Numbered from the stretch's first letter, positions 46,780-59,133 are shown. The stretch: DNA of 64,000 nt from Massospora cicadina (GCA_022478985.1 JAKSZP010009596.1:1-64000); one strand, 5' to 3'. A program made the numbers and translations. Notes: generated from the sequence alone by a model not told the origin.

Positions 46780-48384
46780 ATATCAGTGAGCTGGTCAGCG
46801 TCATTGGCAGTGTCAAAAATCTCAAAGCTCCTCAGCACTTGTCAGAAATAAGTTTAGCAGAGGATCTTAACAATGTTTACTCTATCTGGGCCTAACCTAT
46901 GAGGTATCCCCACTTCAGCTGGGGCTACTAAGACATAGTGACCAACATCTTCACAACCCCCTTCAGATTTGTCATCAGAGGGATTACCAAAGCATGTTAG
47001 GAAGCTCATAGAGTGTTAGATAGGTTCAGGACTTCCCTTATGGCAGGATAGGTCTTAGGGGTTTTCCTCCACCTTGTCAAATTTTGGGGAGGCATTGGAA
47101 TTGTCACAGCTCGATTTTTGACCTCCAAAGTAAGGGGTTTGTGCTGCTTCATGTGTTACAGGTTTCAGAAAAGAGCTACCTGGATGAGAGGTCAAGGGAG
47201 ATAGCGTCATGGAAGTAGATCTTTTAACTACGTCAGCTTTGGGTTGATCAGTGGCTGTGAGCTTTTAGGAAATGGGTGGTTTAGCTTTTTGACCTGGTCA
47301 TTTAATTCATTGTTAGTGGGGGTGAAGGGCACCCAAGAGAGGGGTTTAAGATTAAAAACAGGCTTTGAAACCAATTGGAGAGGCTCATTGGTTAACAAGA
47401 AATGATCATGATGCAATGTGGGGGCAGGGAGCGCTACCCTATTGACGATTATGAACACTGCTTACTATTTTGAGAACCTCAGGTTGGATGGGTTGAGGAT
47501 GATCAGGTTTGAGCGTCATCGCAGGTGCTGGGCTCAGAGTAGATATCAGCATAGGGGGCCCATAGGGGTCATCATAGCCACCTTCAGCAGGGCTACAGTT
47601 GAGTAATCTGAAGTAGCTTTAATGTTATAAATATTTGTAACATCCAGCAGAGCCTCCTTGATATCATGATAGTCTGGAGGTGACGTTTAATGGAGATAAA
47701 ATGCTGGGCTATAGGAGGGTGAGAAGCTAAGTTATTAGAATGGCCGCAAGAGCTCATCAAGAGGTAGCACCTTCACAAGTAATAGTGGCTGAGCTTCCAT
47801 GTATAGAACCGTTCAACAAAAGAGTAGATTAATTCTCCCTTCTGCATGCTAAGGCACATGAAGGCCTGTTTCCTATAATTAAACTTTAAGCTGAACCAAA
47901 ACTATAAACAAGGGCTTCCTTCACCTCCGCCCAGGTGCTGAGCGTGGCTATATATGCAACCAATATATTTTGTTCAGCAAACGATCAAAGGGAGGAGGTA
48001 CCTAATTTTCTGATAATCAGGGGTCCATTCCATAACAGATTCATATACATAGAGAAACGAGGCAATGTTACCCTCACCTGAGGTAAACTTGTCTCTAAAG
48101 GGGGGCATATCAATAACAGGTGTGGCCCAAGAAGGCCTTGAGATAAGTTCTATTTGAGCTTTTGAGTCGAGATAGAGCATTGGTTAGATGTTGTTCTACA
48201 GTGGCTACCCTGAGTTCAGAAGCTGTGGGGAGGTTTAAGGGTGGCTTGCCCCAACCGCATCCATTTTTCAAAAAAATATGGTGTACAGGATCCCCTGTAG
48301 TGAGCAACACATGTAAATCCAGGGGATTTTGATTCTCGCAGGTGCTATTCTACCCTGAGCTTAAACAATAAGTTTGCAGGAGAA
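46780..48384 (-). pseudogene. Element E Gag remnant
   Basis: By position this is Gag. A piece of a zinc knuckle may survive near 47040 as LSCHKGSPEP, but its later histidine and cysteine are gone. Other frames include 47228-47458 (76 codons, proline-rich) and 48110-48310 (VATVEQHLTNALSRLKS, helical). The right end meets the 5' LTR at 48385. Many stops. Confidence 0.5.
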
Positions 48385-49006
48385 TGTTCACTCTCTATTG
48401 CAGGAATAATATTTTCAGGGGATTTGGTAAACCAATTATATTAAAAATACTAAACTTATAAATAAACTAAAGGCTTGATATTATTAGTTATTTATTAAGT
48501 ATCTTGCAAGGAGATTAAAAACAATCCCTGCCAATATCTCATTGCTTAGTATTTAATTCTGTCAATCTTAAAGTTCAAACTAGGATATGAATGTCAGAAT
48601 TATTTATATGGGGGTTCAACCTATTAGAGCTCTTGAGGCTCTCCTAAATTGGATGGACTGGCTGATGAAGGGTGAATGCAGGTAGTTTAGATCTGTGAGG
48701 TAAGATTTATATTCTAACAATCATTGGGAGGAAAGATATTTGCACCCTGTGGGACCTCCTCCAACTCTATAAATTTGTCCAGTCTCCATGATGTATGTTG
48801 AACTAAATTAGTTGTAAGATGGGGAGAGACCTTTAAATGGCTCTTAATTTTGCTGACAATTTGGAGTAACTCAGCTACCCCAACTCATGCTATTTTGATG
48901 AGAAGTATTAATAAAGGTATTACCCCAATTTGAGGGTCCGCCAAGGATTGACAAGTGTGTTTTGGTCAATTTTGTCTTCATTTTCATCCTAAACGCTCTT
49001 CTCACA
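48385..49006 (-). repeat. Element E right (5') LTR
   Basis: Starts TGTTCACTCTC on + and ends CTTCTCACA. Partner of 36635-37307. Confidence 0.7.
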
Positions 49007-49034
49007 ATAACAGGATTGCAATTTAACAAATGAT

Positions 49035-49950
49035 GTGTTAAATAAAATCATTTATATAAAAAATCTTCCAATTTTCCTACAGACTATAAGATTCTTAAAG
49101 GTGGCAGATGATATCTTAGACAATCAAAATAAACAAATAGTGCAACTCATGATGTTAGTGCCCTCCAAGGGTCCTTGGGCCTCCTTGGTATTCGTTAAAG
49201 ATAATAAGGATGATTCTAACTACATGGTAATAAAATTATAAGAAGCTCAACAGCATTACCAAGAAGGACTTTTATCTGTTACCATGTATTGATTATGCGC
49301 TAGACTGTTTAGGTAGTGCGCAATACCTTTCCAAACATAGATTTTTTATGACTATTGGAAGATTGATCTTCTCAAAAATGAGCAGGAGACTTGTGACATG
49401 ATTACCTCTCAAGGCCCCTTTCAACCCACTAGGATACTTCAAAGGTATGTAATTGTAAGGCCCAGCAGGAAACATTTTGACAAATTGATGGCACCAATAC
49501 CATCCTAATAGAACTAACCACCCTGGACTAGGACAAAAACCCAAAATACAAGATAAGGTTTGATGTACCAGTTTTATTAAATGTCCATTTGAAGATTGAT
49601 GAAGTACTCTTTCAGATTAAAAATATTTGAGGTGGGTCAACCTTGGGACTCAGTCATATTTATATTTTTAAAACTTTTATATTATTAGATCTGCAGTATA
49701 ATAAATTGGCATAAACTCTGAACCTTCATTATCTTATAATTGGGACCTGCACCTGATTATTTTCATTAATGAAAATTGATCAATTTGATTCAATATTTTC
49801 AAATGCCATCTAGATCCTTTCAATTAAATCCATATATGCTGAGTTACAATTGTTTAACATCGCTATCTAAAATTTAATTGTCAGGAGAATCTGACAGCAA
49901 TACCTCTGTGGTTTTCTAGCGGGCTATGAATATATATGGCCATTTTTTAT
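49035..49950 (+). pseudogene. Element H reverse transcriptase remnant
   Basis: Element H is the + strand Ty3-like host of element I. The open frame 49035-49241 gives LVPSKGPWASLVFVKDNKDD, and after it LNSITKKDFYLLPCIDYALD (about 49245-49310). Further text such as DMITSQGPFQPTRI fits the palm. The Y-x-D-D strand is not readable. Gag and protease of H are not found; they should lie left of element E. Confidence 0.65.
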
Positions 49951-50289
49951 CTTCTGCACCTTAGTTTATTTAGATTATTATCAAGGTTTCTCTAGAATGC
50001 TTATCAAGCAACTGAACTACTTAATTGATATTTCTGTTGCAACACTAAGGCTGATCTTTAAATTAAGCTAAAATTTCTTTTTATCAAAGAAAAACCTAAA
50101 TATCAAGTTTTTATTGACTATCATAGAATGCAGCCCCATTTTGCTTAAATTGATGGCATCAATTAATGCACGACTGAGTTTTAAGTGTGACATTCATGTG
50201 TATCATGAGATATCTATCTATTATCACAAATTGTCAGAATTTCTCAAATAAGATGATGAATAATTTAACTATTTAAAAAAGATTGTACC

Positions 50290-50770
50290 ACTATAAGCGG
50301 ATGTTGAACTACCAGCTGCCTTTTGAAAAACTAAGGCTTTTCCTCACTAAAGCACTTCTACCAGTGTACCAAAAAACAATAAACCATTTATCATTCAAAT
50401 AGATGCAATCTCACCGCTATATATTTAGTTTTATAGTAGATTAATTATGAGGGACTTGTCATCCCAATGCATACTGAAGATTGATGCTGGATGTGCATGA
50501 ATGTAACTGTACTATTACTTTGAAAGAGCGTTTAACAGTATTCTATACATGTAAACAGTTCTAGTTTACATTCACAGTGTACATTTATGATGTTAATTGA
50601 TCATGCCTCTAGACTGGTTACAAGATCTGAAGGAAAAAAGGGTTCCTGTCCTGATAGTCTTTGAAATTCCAAGAATATAACTTTAAAGCTAAGTTTTGGC
50701 CCAGCAATAAACATTAAAAATGATAATGGTCTTTATTAAATGCCCATTGTGGCCTTAGCGGCTGATTTAA
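50290..50770 (+). pseudogene. Element H RNase H remnant
   Basis: Reads KNNKPFIIQIDAIS (entry, with the first aspartate), then ECNCTITLKERLTVFYTCKQ (the usual Y-D-K-E-L-L block), and LIDHASRL near 50600, followed by SLKFQEYNFKAKF. The order of blocks is as in other Ty3 RNases H. Frame changes separate them. Confidence 0.65.
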
Positions 50771-50859
50771 CTTATGAATTATATGATAAATGATTTCTCA
50801 ACACTATGTAATTTACTTGAAGAGGTTTAACGCACTTTAAAAAGAGTTTATGAAGAATA

Positions 50860-51391
50860 CTTTTGTCAATAATTAAAATTTTATAAATTTATTTGAGAGA
50901 AAACAACAATTTGTTCCTCTAGCCTAGCAATAAGCCTGACCTGATTAACAAAGCCCATAAGGTAATGAGTCAAGGACAATATAAGAAAACGCTCAATTAA
51001 TTATGATTCCATTATTTTTGGATTAATTGCCTCATGATAACCATGAGATGCTCAATTGTTGCAAAGAATTTCAAGCTGAAGTTCCTTACTATAAGCTCAC
51101 TTTCTTTAGATTGGCTTTACCCAATTTTCTCGGTACACCTTATAAATTGACGTTGTTCTTTTCCAATTGTGGTGGGAAAATTAAGTATATAGTCATGGGC
51201 ATTTATCATCTTCACTAATTGGGTGGAGGTCAAACAAAATAAGACTTGGTCTCCATAACAACAATTTAGTTTATTTTGTAAGACATAATATTGGCATAGC
51301 TGCCATGAGTTTATTTAAACTGGCAATGTAACTGATTTTACATCACAGTATATTGCTAAAATCAAAAACTTGATGAGTATCTGATGGATAC
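50860..51391 (+). pseudogene. Element H integrase, part before element I
   Basis: Near 51200-51360 the text shows FTNWVEVKQNKTWS, followed by TGNVTDFTSQYIAKI. The latter aligns with SDNGTDFTSQ and has lost the second catalytic aspartate. The integrase is cut at 51391 by element I and resumes at 62348. Confidence 0.65.
51387..51391. repeat. Element I probable TSD, left
   Basis: GATAC here and GATAG at 62348-62352, four of five bases equal, at the expected positions. Confidence 0.55.
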
Positions 51392-52272
51392 AGTTAATGG
51401 TTGACTGAACCCAAATCATTGGGTAATTTGATAGGGGAAATAATAATATGTGCTGATGCTAATTATTATTTATCATATCAAAATTATCAGTAATTACAAA
51501 CCAAAAGTAAATAAATATATCAGAATCTGGGATTTGTGGCCTAGTATTTCTACTTTAAAATATGACTATGATGACATGGGCTAAAGGCAAAGTTTGTTAG
51601 GTCATACTTAATAATAGTCAACTTGATAATTCAGACATGTGGGCTTTGTTGGTTTATGTCAAAATTAGTTTTCAATGTCGTTGAGTTTTTGATCAAATTA
51701 AATTACTAATTAGTGATACAAATCATTTTGGTAAGTGCTGTTGATTGCTTGACAAGAGCATTGGTTCAGCTAATTGCAGACGCAATAAAAACGCTGCCTT
51801 GAATATCTTTACAAGTTTGAGACCAACCCTGAGGCGTTTGAGATGTCCTAAGTTGCAAGGATTGTAGAACCTAAAACTAACTTATTCTGTGTTCCTCTGG
51901 CCAAATGCCACAGAAAATGAGGCATCATGGGTAAGATGTGGTGAGCATTGAGAGTTATAAATTATCTCCAAGTTGATATTAATAAACTAAAATGAATGTT
52001 ATCATAAGCTCATATTTTAATCTATATACTTTTCAGTATTTAATAATTTACGTTGTATGAAACAAGAATCTATTTGTGATCAGAAAGATCAGGGCAGCAC
52101 TTCATTGTCCAAGTAAACAACAGAAGAATATGGATATAAGTGCTATTATCAATGAGTTATATTTTAACTATTGTCACCATCTGGTCTATTGTCTCCATAC
52201 AATAGACGCTTGAAGCTTAAAATTATCTCAGAAGAAGAACCATCCCAATTGAATTAGGCCTAAATTTCAACA
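51392..52272 (+). repeat. Element I 5' LTR
   Basis: Ends AATTTCAACA. It is collinear with 56275-56348 joined to 61600-62347, sharing blocks such as ATTGTCTCCATA and AATAGACGCTT near the 3' end. The first base of TGTT reads A. Confidence 0.75.
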
Positions 52273-52411
52273 TTTGCGCTCATTGCTGGTAATGCAGATG
52301 GTGACCACGCTGAGCAGGGGATTAACCCCTGGTTATATCAATTTTCAAGGTTTGATTTACAAAATTTCAAGGATCAGCAGATATGATGAGTCACCAAAAT
52401 GATAATTTCAC

Positions 52412-52428
52412 TGAAGAACTTACTTCTA
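52412..52428. repeat. LINE-3 target-site duplication, left
   Basis: TGAAGAACTTACTTCTA, identical to 54319-54335. Confidence 0.9.
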
Positions 52429-54318
52429 TTCAATTTATTTGAGGTATGCCGACCAGGGGACAGACAATACCTGAACACAACACTCAAAATGACAAAACAA
52501 AACTACTAACCAGGTGGGAAGCAGAAACTGCTAACCCACCATGGCAGAGGGTGAGGAGGGGTCGGGGGGTTGGTTTTCAGAAAGACCCACCTCAATCATG
52601 GGATGTTGGTTACAATACCAGATCAGAGCAGAGAGCCAGGGAGTTGGGGAATCTGCATGGTGGGGGTTGAGGTCAGCGTAGTAGGAGTTTTCCTCTTCCA
52701 CATCAAGATAATGACAGGAAAGTGTTTCAACAAAAGCTGCGAGGAGAACTTCAGCTTCTTTGCGGGCTTCAGGAAGTTGGGTGAAAAGGGAGATACTGTG
52801 GCGGGTGATTTTGGCTGAGGGTTAAATGAAGCAATTGTTGCGACATTCATAACAGCAATTTTAGCATCATCAAAAGGTTTTGAGATGTCACTGCAGGGAG
52901 ATTCAGGGAAGTAGGGGGGAAGAAGAGGGTGAGCAGGCCATGCTGGAGCTGAGCCATTGTCTGGGCCACCGCGGTGCATAGTTTTGGGCAGTGAGGAGAG
53001 GCCACCGCAGCTAAGGCGAGCTGGTAATCACTTTGGAAGGGGGCTGTATTGGGCAGAGGAACGAAATGGCGAGGGGTAGGGGTTTCATCAAAGTCAGGAA
53101 GGAAAAATTCCTCTGACCATAATCGCCTTGGCAGAGAGGTTGACCTGTATGCTTACTAATGAGGACATTACCTGATTCGTCAGTCTCAGCCAATAGATCC
53201 CATGGGTTTTGGTTCACTGGAATAGTGGCGTTCAAATTTGGGTGGGTGGGATTGGGAGAATAAGCGGCTGCTTGGGTGCCAATGGTGGTCCAAGCATTGC
53301 TCTGATTGGCTGGGGTAGATTTAGGTGGGAGAGTGAGGCTGGAGGTTTTAAGGGGGCTGATTTTCCATGTGAGCCCACTGAACGAGATTGGAAGGTGGGA
53401 GGGGGCAGTAAAGCGCTCCATACTCAACCTCCAGAAGGGGGCTCAGAAGCCACAGCAGTGGACTTGGCCTGAGGGCACGCTATTTTTGCATGGTCGAGGC
53501 CAAAGCAGAGGGAACAAATCTGCCTACCATTATCGACCTAAGCCCAAAAGAAATGATCAGGTGCTGCAGCCACACTAGCGCGGGGTGGGATTTGTTGGGC
53601 TATGGTAGGGTGGTGTAGTATGATGGTGGCTGTTGCCTGAGGAGCAGCAAGGCGCTCCGCACCAGATGGAATGGCAAAGATGAGGTTGGGCTGAGTGCCA
53701 TAAGCCATGAGCCCCGCGACCAACTGGTCATACAAAACCTGGTGTGGAAGGTGGGATGGGAGATTTGCAAAGGATACCACCAGCGTGGTGTCTGAAGGGA
53801 GGCGAGTAAGGGTTGTAGGAATGGGGTTTTTTTTTATAAATTAGAGGATTTGTGCTGCCGCTTCAGCATCCTCCTCAGATTGGAACCCAACGTCAAAGTA
53901 GCCCTTAAATGGGCGGAAGTCTATAAAGCCAGCTGGCGCAAAGGCCTCATTGGCTAGGTCAATAATTGCCTTATCGGCATATGGGAACAAACGCCCATAG
54001 TCCACTCTAAGGCAATAGCAAATGGCAGAGAGAGGGAGGGCGAGAGGATGGGGGTGAGAAGGGTGGACGCGCGCCAAATGGAGCGCTAAGTCCCGTGGGG
54101 GGACAAAACGGTTGGAAGCAGTGGGAGGGCTGTTTGAGCCTGAACGCGCTTGCCCGCGGGGCAGAAAATGCTAGGTGGGGGTGCACTGCTGCCCAACACT
54201 GGGGTGGCAGGCGGCGGAGCCAAGGACATTAAAGAATAGGTTTGGGCAGACGGCTGTGGATAAATAAAACTTTAAATTTAAAATCGCTCAAAATTGACTT
54301 CGAGCGGTAAAAGAAAGT
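52429..54318 (-). mobile_element. LINE-3: ORF1-only non-LTR element
   Basis: A 1.89-kb insertion with a perfect 17-bp TSD. Read on - it has a 5' region, an ORF1 with RRM-like and CCHC parts, a proline-rich stretch, and a 3' end with the motif at 52441-52475 that LINE-2 also carries at its 3' end (56358-56391). It contains no endonuclease or RT. Because both ends are present and the TSD is intact, loss of ORF2 precedes insertion, so this looks like a mobile non-autonomous derivative and not a copy damaged in place. Confidence 0.8.
53000..54080 (-). pseudogene. LINE-3 ORF1-like RNA-binding protein
   Basis: From 54077 leftward, an open frame of 78 codons has DYGRLFPYADKAIIDLANEA and GYFDVGFQSEEDAEAAAQIL, matching by eye the RRM-like segments of LINE-1 (GWLDLGFKNKEAADKA) and LINE-2 (GWIDIGFETADEADATA). 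A frame change leads to 53538-53780 (LVAGLMAYGTQPNLIF). Near 53468-53525 a CCHC knuckle reads ICSLCFGLDHAKIACP (C-x2-C-x4-H-x4-C). A proline-rich 138-codon frame (53011-53427) ends it. Few frameshifts are needed to join the parts. Confidence 0.7.
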
Positions 54319-54335
54319 TGAAGAACTTACTTCTA
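54319..54335. repeat. LINE-3 target-site duplication, right
   Basis: Identical to 52412-52428. Confidence 0.9.
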
Positions 54336-55690
54336 GTAATGGTGCAAATAATTCTCTACATAAAGAAGTGAATGGTCAAAAGAAAATATCATAGAAAAAG
54401 ATCAAGTGATTCTGCTCATCAATTGAAAATGAGAATTCTGAATGAGAATGTAGCAAGGTTGAAGGATTAGATAATAATTAAATCCAGCACGCCCAAAGCA
54501 ATTTTACTGACAGTGATGTCTCTGAACTTTATGAGTTTAATTATGAACCACGTCAGCAATTTTCACATATAATAGTTGCTTTAGCCAATCAAGTCCTCTA
54601 ACCATGGCGCAAAGCCTCAGCGCCCTAATACTCCTGGTTCAAGTTAGCAGGGAAGTAATTGCAATACTCATGAGAAGGAAAATTATAATTACAAACCTTA
54701 AATCCTGCCTGCTTTCAATAAGAATGGAAATATAGCCACTTTCATTAAACGCTTTGAAATGGCCATATATGGGGCCAGTGATTGTAACAAAGCTGCCACA
54801 ATGATCAACAGCTTAGATGAACGGAGAATTGAGTTAATTATGCCTCATTTGGTTAAATCCCAACTTATGCTGGAGTCAAAATGGCCGTGTTTTATGAATT
54901 TGGAGGTCCAAAACAAATGACGTCTAGAAAATAAATTCATGACTATCAGCTTTAAGAAAGATGAAATGATTGATAAATTTGTGGATCAGTTCTAACGTGA
55001 AGATCAAGTTAATATAGGCAAAAAAGCTAAAATCAAATCTTGATGCTAAGATTGCATTATAACATGCGTTATAACCTTATTGAAATTTGTCAAATAAAAT
55101 ATTACCTGCTTTTGTTTAAACCTTGCAACGTCCAAACTGGTTGATTATCCGTGTGGATGCTCGCAAAATTATGGACCTCATAATTCTAAATACAGATCAA
55201 GACCTGCTGCCTCTGTTAGAAAATTTTAAAAACCAATAATTTTGACAGTGATCCATCTGTGAAATCTGAGCAAACCTTAAGTACAAAAGACTCAAGCCCA
55301 TATAATGAGATTACTTGCTATAACTGCAATCATAAAGGACACTATGCTTTCCAATGCCATCAGCATAGTGTTAGTGTATTCATTACAGATAACGCGCAGG
55401 TTGAGGGAAAAGAAAAAGCACAATAGATTCAGAATGATCTAACATGCCAAAAACACCAGTCTCACTTGACTGACATGAAAACATGGGCCATGGGGTCTTA
55501 ATAACTAGCAAAACAATTTTTATTTTAGCACCAAATGAAGAATTTATGTATGTACATGTGGTAAATCGCTCTCAAAATAAGGGTGTCATACCTGAAGCCT
55601 CTGAAGTAGTTGCTAAACCAGATGTGAAAAAGATACTTTGGTATACTCTTGCTGAGAGTCAAGCAATACAGCAGATACTCCAAGCTTGAA
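54336..55690 (+). pseudogene. Element I Gag
   Basis: Gag would package element RNA into particles made with another element's enzymes. The capsid-like part reads PAFNKNGNIATFIKRFEMAI and continues with a Ty3-type spacing (SLDERRIELIMPHL, then FKKDEMIDKFVDQF) at 54705-54995. A perfect knuckle, CYNCNHKGHYAFQC (C-x2-C-x4-H-x4-C), is at 55316-55357. The 68-codon frame at 55483-55689 follows. Stops such as that after VDQF break it. No D-T-G protease motif follows. Confidence 0.75.
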
Positions 55691-56262
55691 GGGGGTTAAT
55701 ATAGGTATGCCAATTGACACGTCATCAACGAATGTCCTAGCATAAAAAATACCCTGAAGCATACTCTTAACTCGTTAGATTATTCACATACCCACTTATT
55801 AAGCTCTAATGATTCTTATTAAAAAATGAAAAACAATATATAGCATAAAAAATGATACTAAAACTTATAAAAAAGAAAGAAAACAATTAAGAAAAGTAAA
55901 TTTAATTAATTAAATCTAAAGCTTTAATACCACTGGGGCTTAAAAAACTCTTATTTGGTAGGAAGAGGAGAGTGAGATCAAAGCCAAGTTGGCCAGTTTG
56001 GGTTTGCTGAGGATTTCTGGAGTTTCAGCAGGCACAGAAGTTAAACTTTTTGAAAACATTAGTATAGCTGGTTGAACCAGCCTAAGAAACAAAGGCAAAA
56101 CGCCTGAGCTAATTGTAGCATGCAGAATGGAATTGTGAAGCTTAAGAAGAAAGATTTATCCAGGGCCAAAAGACTGTTAACGTCACATCCTATACTGAAG
56201 GTCAAGAAAAGTTTAAATGTTGTGACCAAAAGAAAAAGAATACCCTCCACTTTTATACAGTC
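55691..56262 (+). other. Element I 3' untranslated interior
   Basis: AT-rich, with one basic 60-codon frame (56120-56302, lysine-rich) of unclear meaning that runs into the LTR. No pol motif was found. Confidence 0.45.
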
Positions 56263-56273
56263 GGGGAGGGGAA
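56263..56273 (+). other. Element I polypurine tract
   Basis: GGGGAGGGGAA lies one base before the TGTTGGG start of the 3' LTR and fits a plus-strand primer site. Confidence 0.8.
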
Positions 56274-56274
56274 T

Positions 56275-56348
56275 TGTTGGGTGGTTGACTAAACCTAAAT
56301 AGTCAGTATTCTGATAGGGAAAATAATAATATTGTCTGATGGTATTTT
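56275..56348 (+). repeat. Element I 3' LTR, first part
   Basis: TGTTGGGTGGTTGAC onward matches 51392-51465. It is interrupted by LINE-2 within TTGTCTGATGGTATTTT (56332-56348). Confidence 0.8.
56332..56348. repeat. LINE-2 target-site duplication, left
   Basis: TTGTCTGATGGTATTTT, one difference from 61583-61599 (A/G at base 13). Confidence 0.85.
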
Positions 56349-56357
56349 TATTTAACT

Positions 56358-56391
56358 GAGGTAAGCTGACCAGGGGACAGACATTACCGAA
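56358..56391 (-). other. LINE-2 3'-end motif shared with LINE-3
   Basis: The + strand text GAGGTAAGCTGACCAGGGGA and the following bases match 52441-52475 with about four differences and one gap. Both lie about 10 bases from their TSD at the element's 3' end. Confidence 0.8.
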
Positions 56392-56453
56392 TATATGTGA
56401 AACTAAGAGAATAACTAAGAAATATAAAAATTGGGCACCCCAGGGTACTCAAG

Positions 56454-59133
56454 TTATTCCTGTTGCCAGCGGGACTGCCAGGTATGGGGGTTGGTGCACA
56501 ACTCCGAGGGGGTTTCCCCTGCTATGGAGCAGGTGTGAAGGAAAGGGTCTGTGTGGAGGAACCAGAGTGGGAACCATGATTCTATGAGCGCTTTTTGTCT
56601 TGGTCTCATATATCCATAAAGCCAGGCTTGGAAGTGCTCTAATAAGTGGGCATGGAATCTGTTAATACTCCCATGAATGGTTGGGACCATGCTTTGAACG
56701 CATCTAATGCAATTGTGTGTATTGTCCACATTGCAATGGGTATTATTAGGGAGCGGAGTGTAGATGGGATTGGTGACTTGATCTGGAGCGTGAAGATACT
56801 TTTTAATATTGAGAATTCCTGTTCGTTTTAAATCTTAAGCAGGCGTGCGACTTCCTGCCATATAGCTTTGGTTTGGGGCATGTTTTTAGGCGGTGATGTA
56901 GGGATCCCTCCCCTCCACATACTGCACATGTTTTGTGGAGGGAGTTGGAGAGGTCCGCCGTCCTATAGGTCCTACTTAAACAGCGCCAGGCGTTTGCTCT
57001 TATCCTTGGCTGTAGGAGTGGGTGGTGTGTCATTTTCCACATTGCTTTCTGTGTGGTTAAATCATAGGGAATGTCCAGCATATCTAGGTATTCTATCCTA
57101 GCTATGCTTGGGGTTGTTGCGAGCATATCCCTCTGGAGGTGGTTCTACTGGGTTTCTTAATTTGAATTGGGGGCTGGGTTGTCCCCTTCCCTGTATAGTA
57201 CCCATGTTCTCTATGGTCCATCCCATACGGCGGATAGTTTGGAGAATATGTTTGAAATGAGGGGAGGTTCCATGTGGACCCGTTGCAGTAGGGTGCTTGG
57301 AAAGGTATGAAAGTAGTCTGGGTGGACTATGTGGGTTGGTTAATTTGAGCGCCTGTGCAAAGTTAGTCCTTGCTTCTCTGGACCAATGTTGTTGCGGGAG
57401 GTCTGGAGCAAGGATTTCCTTTATCCAGGTACCTAGGATGTGATTGGCATGGCTCTCAAAATCTATTAGTCCCATGCCTCCGCTTGAGCGTGGGCCAAAT
57501 AGTGTTTCTATCCGTATAGGAGGGTGAGAGCCAGGCCACAGCCTGCCCTGGATAAGCGCGCGAATTGAGGTTATAAAGGTAGGTGAGAAGGCTATCGCAT
57601 GGGCCTGGTACCACAGTATTGGGAGGATGAGCGAGTTAGCAACTGTAACTCGTCCTTTTAATCCTGGGGTTCTTCCCTTGAGGGAGGCGACGCGTTTGGA
57701 TACCCGTTGTAACAGGTTACTTTCCATTGTCTCATTAGCATATCCCCCTGATTCTAGCCAGATTCCAAGGTGTAGGAAAGGAGTGGTGGTGGGAGGTGTT
57801 GCAAAGGGTAATATAATTGGGTTTTTTCTTCGAGTGTTGGTGTGAGGTTCTGATGTTGTGGCCCAATTGTTTGTGTATATGCCTAAGAGGATGATTTCTG
57901 TCTTCCTTTTGTTGAGCGATGCATTGCTCACCTTGAAGTATTCCTCTAGAGTGTGTTCCAGCTGTCGGGCATCTTCATTATTTGCTATACCTGCTACGCA
58001 GTCATCTACAAAGGCCAGTATCTTGACTGTTGATTGTCCTTGTGCGGTTATCCCCATGAGACGTGAGTCAGTTACTCGGAGGAGCGGTTCAAAGCTGAAA
58101 TTCTATAGCAGTGGGCTGAGGGGATCCCCTTGTTTGAGCCCTATGTGTGGTTTAATCTTGTTTGTTAGGAATCCAGAGCCGCATACAGCCATGGTTGCAG
58201 ATTCTGTTAGGAGCATCGCCCATTTTATGAATCTTGGTGGGAGTTTGAAGGCATGTAGACATTCTTTTAGGTATGGCCAGCTAAAACGGTCATACGCCTT
58301 TTCCTGATCCAAGAAGACCAGGGCACCAGTTGCTTTGGATTGGCAAATATTTGCAACAGGGCGAATGTTGTTCCATATTGAACGCCCTGGTATAAACCCA
58401 AACTGGTTGGGTGATAGGACGTCAGATGCAATTGCGCCTAATCTAGCTGCTAGAATTTTTGTTAGAATTTTTGTGTCAGTGTTGGAGAGTGCAATTGGGC
58501 GCCAGTTGGCCAGGTCCAACTTATCACCCTTTTTATACAAGGTTATAACGTAGGATTCATGGCCTTCTGGTAATAGGCGTGTTTCCTACAAACTCTGGTT
58601 CATTGACGCCAATAGGAGGGGGGCGATTTGTTGAAAATATTTTTTGTAAAATTCGTAGGGTATCCCATCAGGCCCTGGGCATTTCCTACGTGGTGCACCG
58701 CGAATTGTTTCCCAAAGCTCCTCCCGTTTGATAAGGGATAGTATATTGTAATTTGGTGGTGTACTTTGTATCTTGGCAGTTTGAATAAATTCTTTATTTT
58801 TTTGTGGATCTGTTGGCATATCGCAATATAATTTGTGTAATAGCAGTGTACTTCTGCCTTGACCTCCTCAGGGTCAGTTGCCACAGTGCCGTTGGTCTTG
58901 TGGACCTGTGTGCACGTGGGCTGGTTTCCATGGGAGTGGAATTGGTGGAAAAAGTATGTTGAACAGGTTTCGCCTTCCTTTATGAACTTACCTTTGTTCA
59001 ATACTTTGATTCTGTGTTGGTGTTCAAAGATGAGATTGTTAAGTTGGGCTGAAATTTCTGCCCATTTGCATTCCCAATTAGGGCTATAGCCAGATCTTGG
59101 AGTATTTATTTCTAGGTGGTCTAGTTCTGCCAA
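56454..59133 (-). pseudogene. LINE-2 ORF2 reverse transcriptase and CCHC C-terminus
   Basis: Leftward: LEINTPRSGYSPNWECKWAE (pre-RT), KCPGPDGIPYEFYKKYF at 58640-58700, YKKGDKLDLANWRPIALSN, FGFIPGRSIWNN, GALVFLDQEKAYDRFSWPYL, IGLKQGDPLSPLL, then AFVDDCVAGIANN, where the active-site pair D-D is intact. The 319-codon frame 57098-58057 continues through WYQAHAIAFSP and GGMGLIDFESHANHILGTWI. The end has CAVCGGEGSLHHRLKTC (C-x2-C-x7-H-x4-C) in 56803-57126. A stop near 58102 and a few frameshifts break it. Confidence 0.87.

Larger units (their letters stand above)
36635..49006 (-). mobile_element. Ty3-like LTR retrotransposon E, split by element F
   Basis: Related LTRs at 36635-37307 and 48385-49006 bound a leftward gag-pol. 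The interior order is Gag (right), protease, RT, RNase H, then element F, then the linker and integrase (left). Without F the element is about 6.5 kb. A polypurine tract (GAAGGAGGTGA on -) abuts the left LTR. No clear TSD was seen. Confidence 0.75.
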
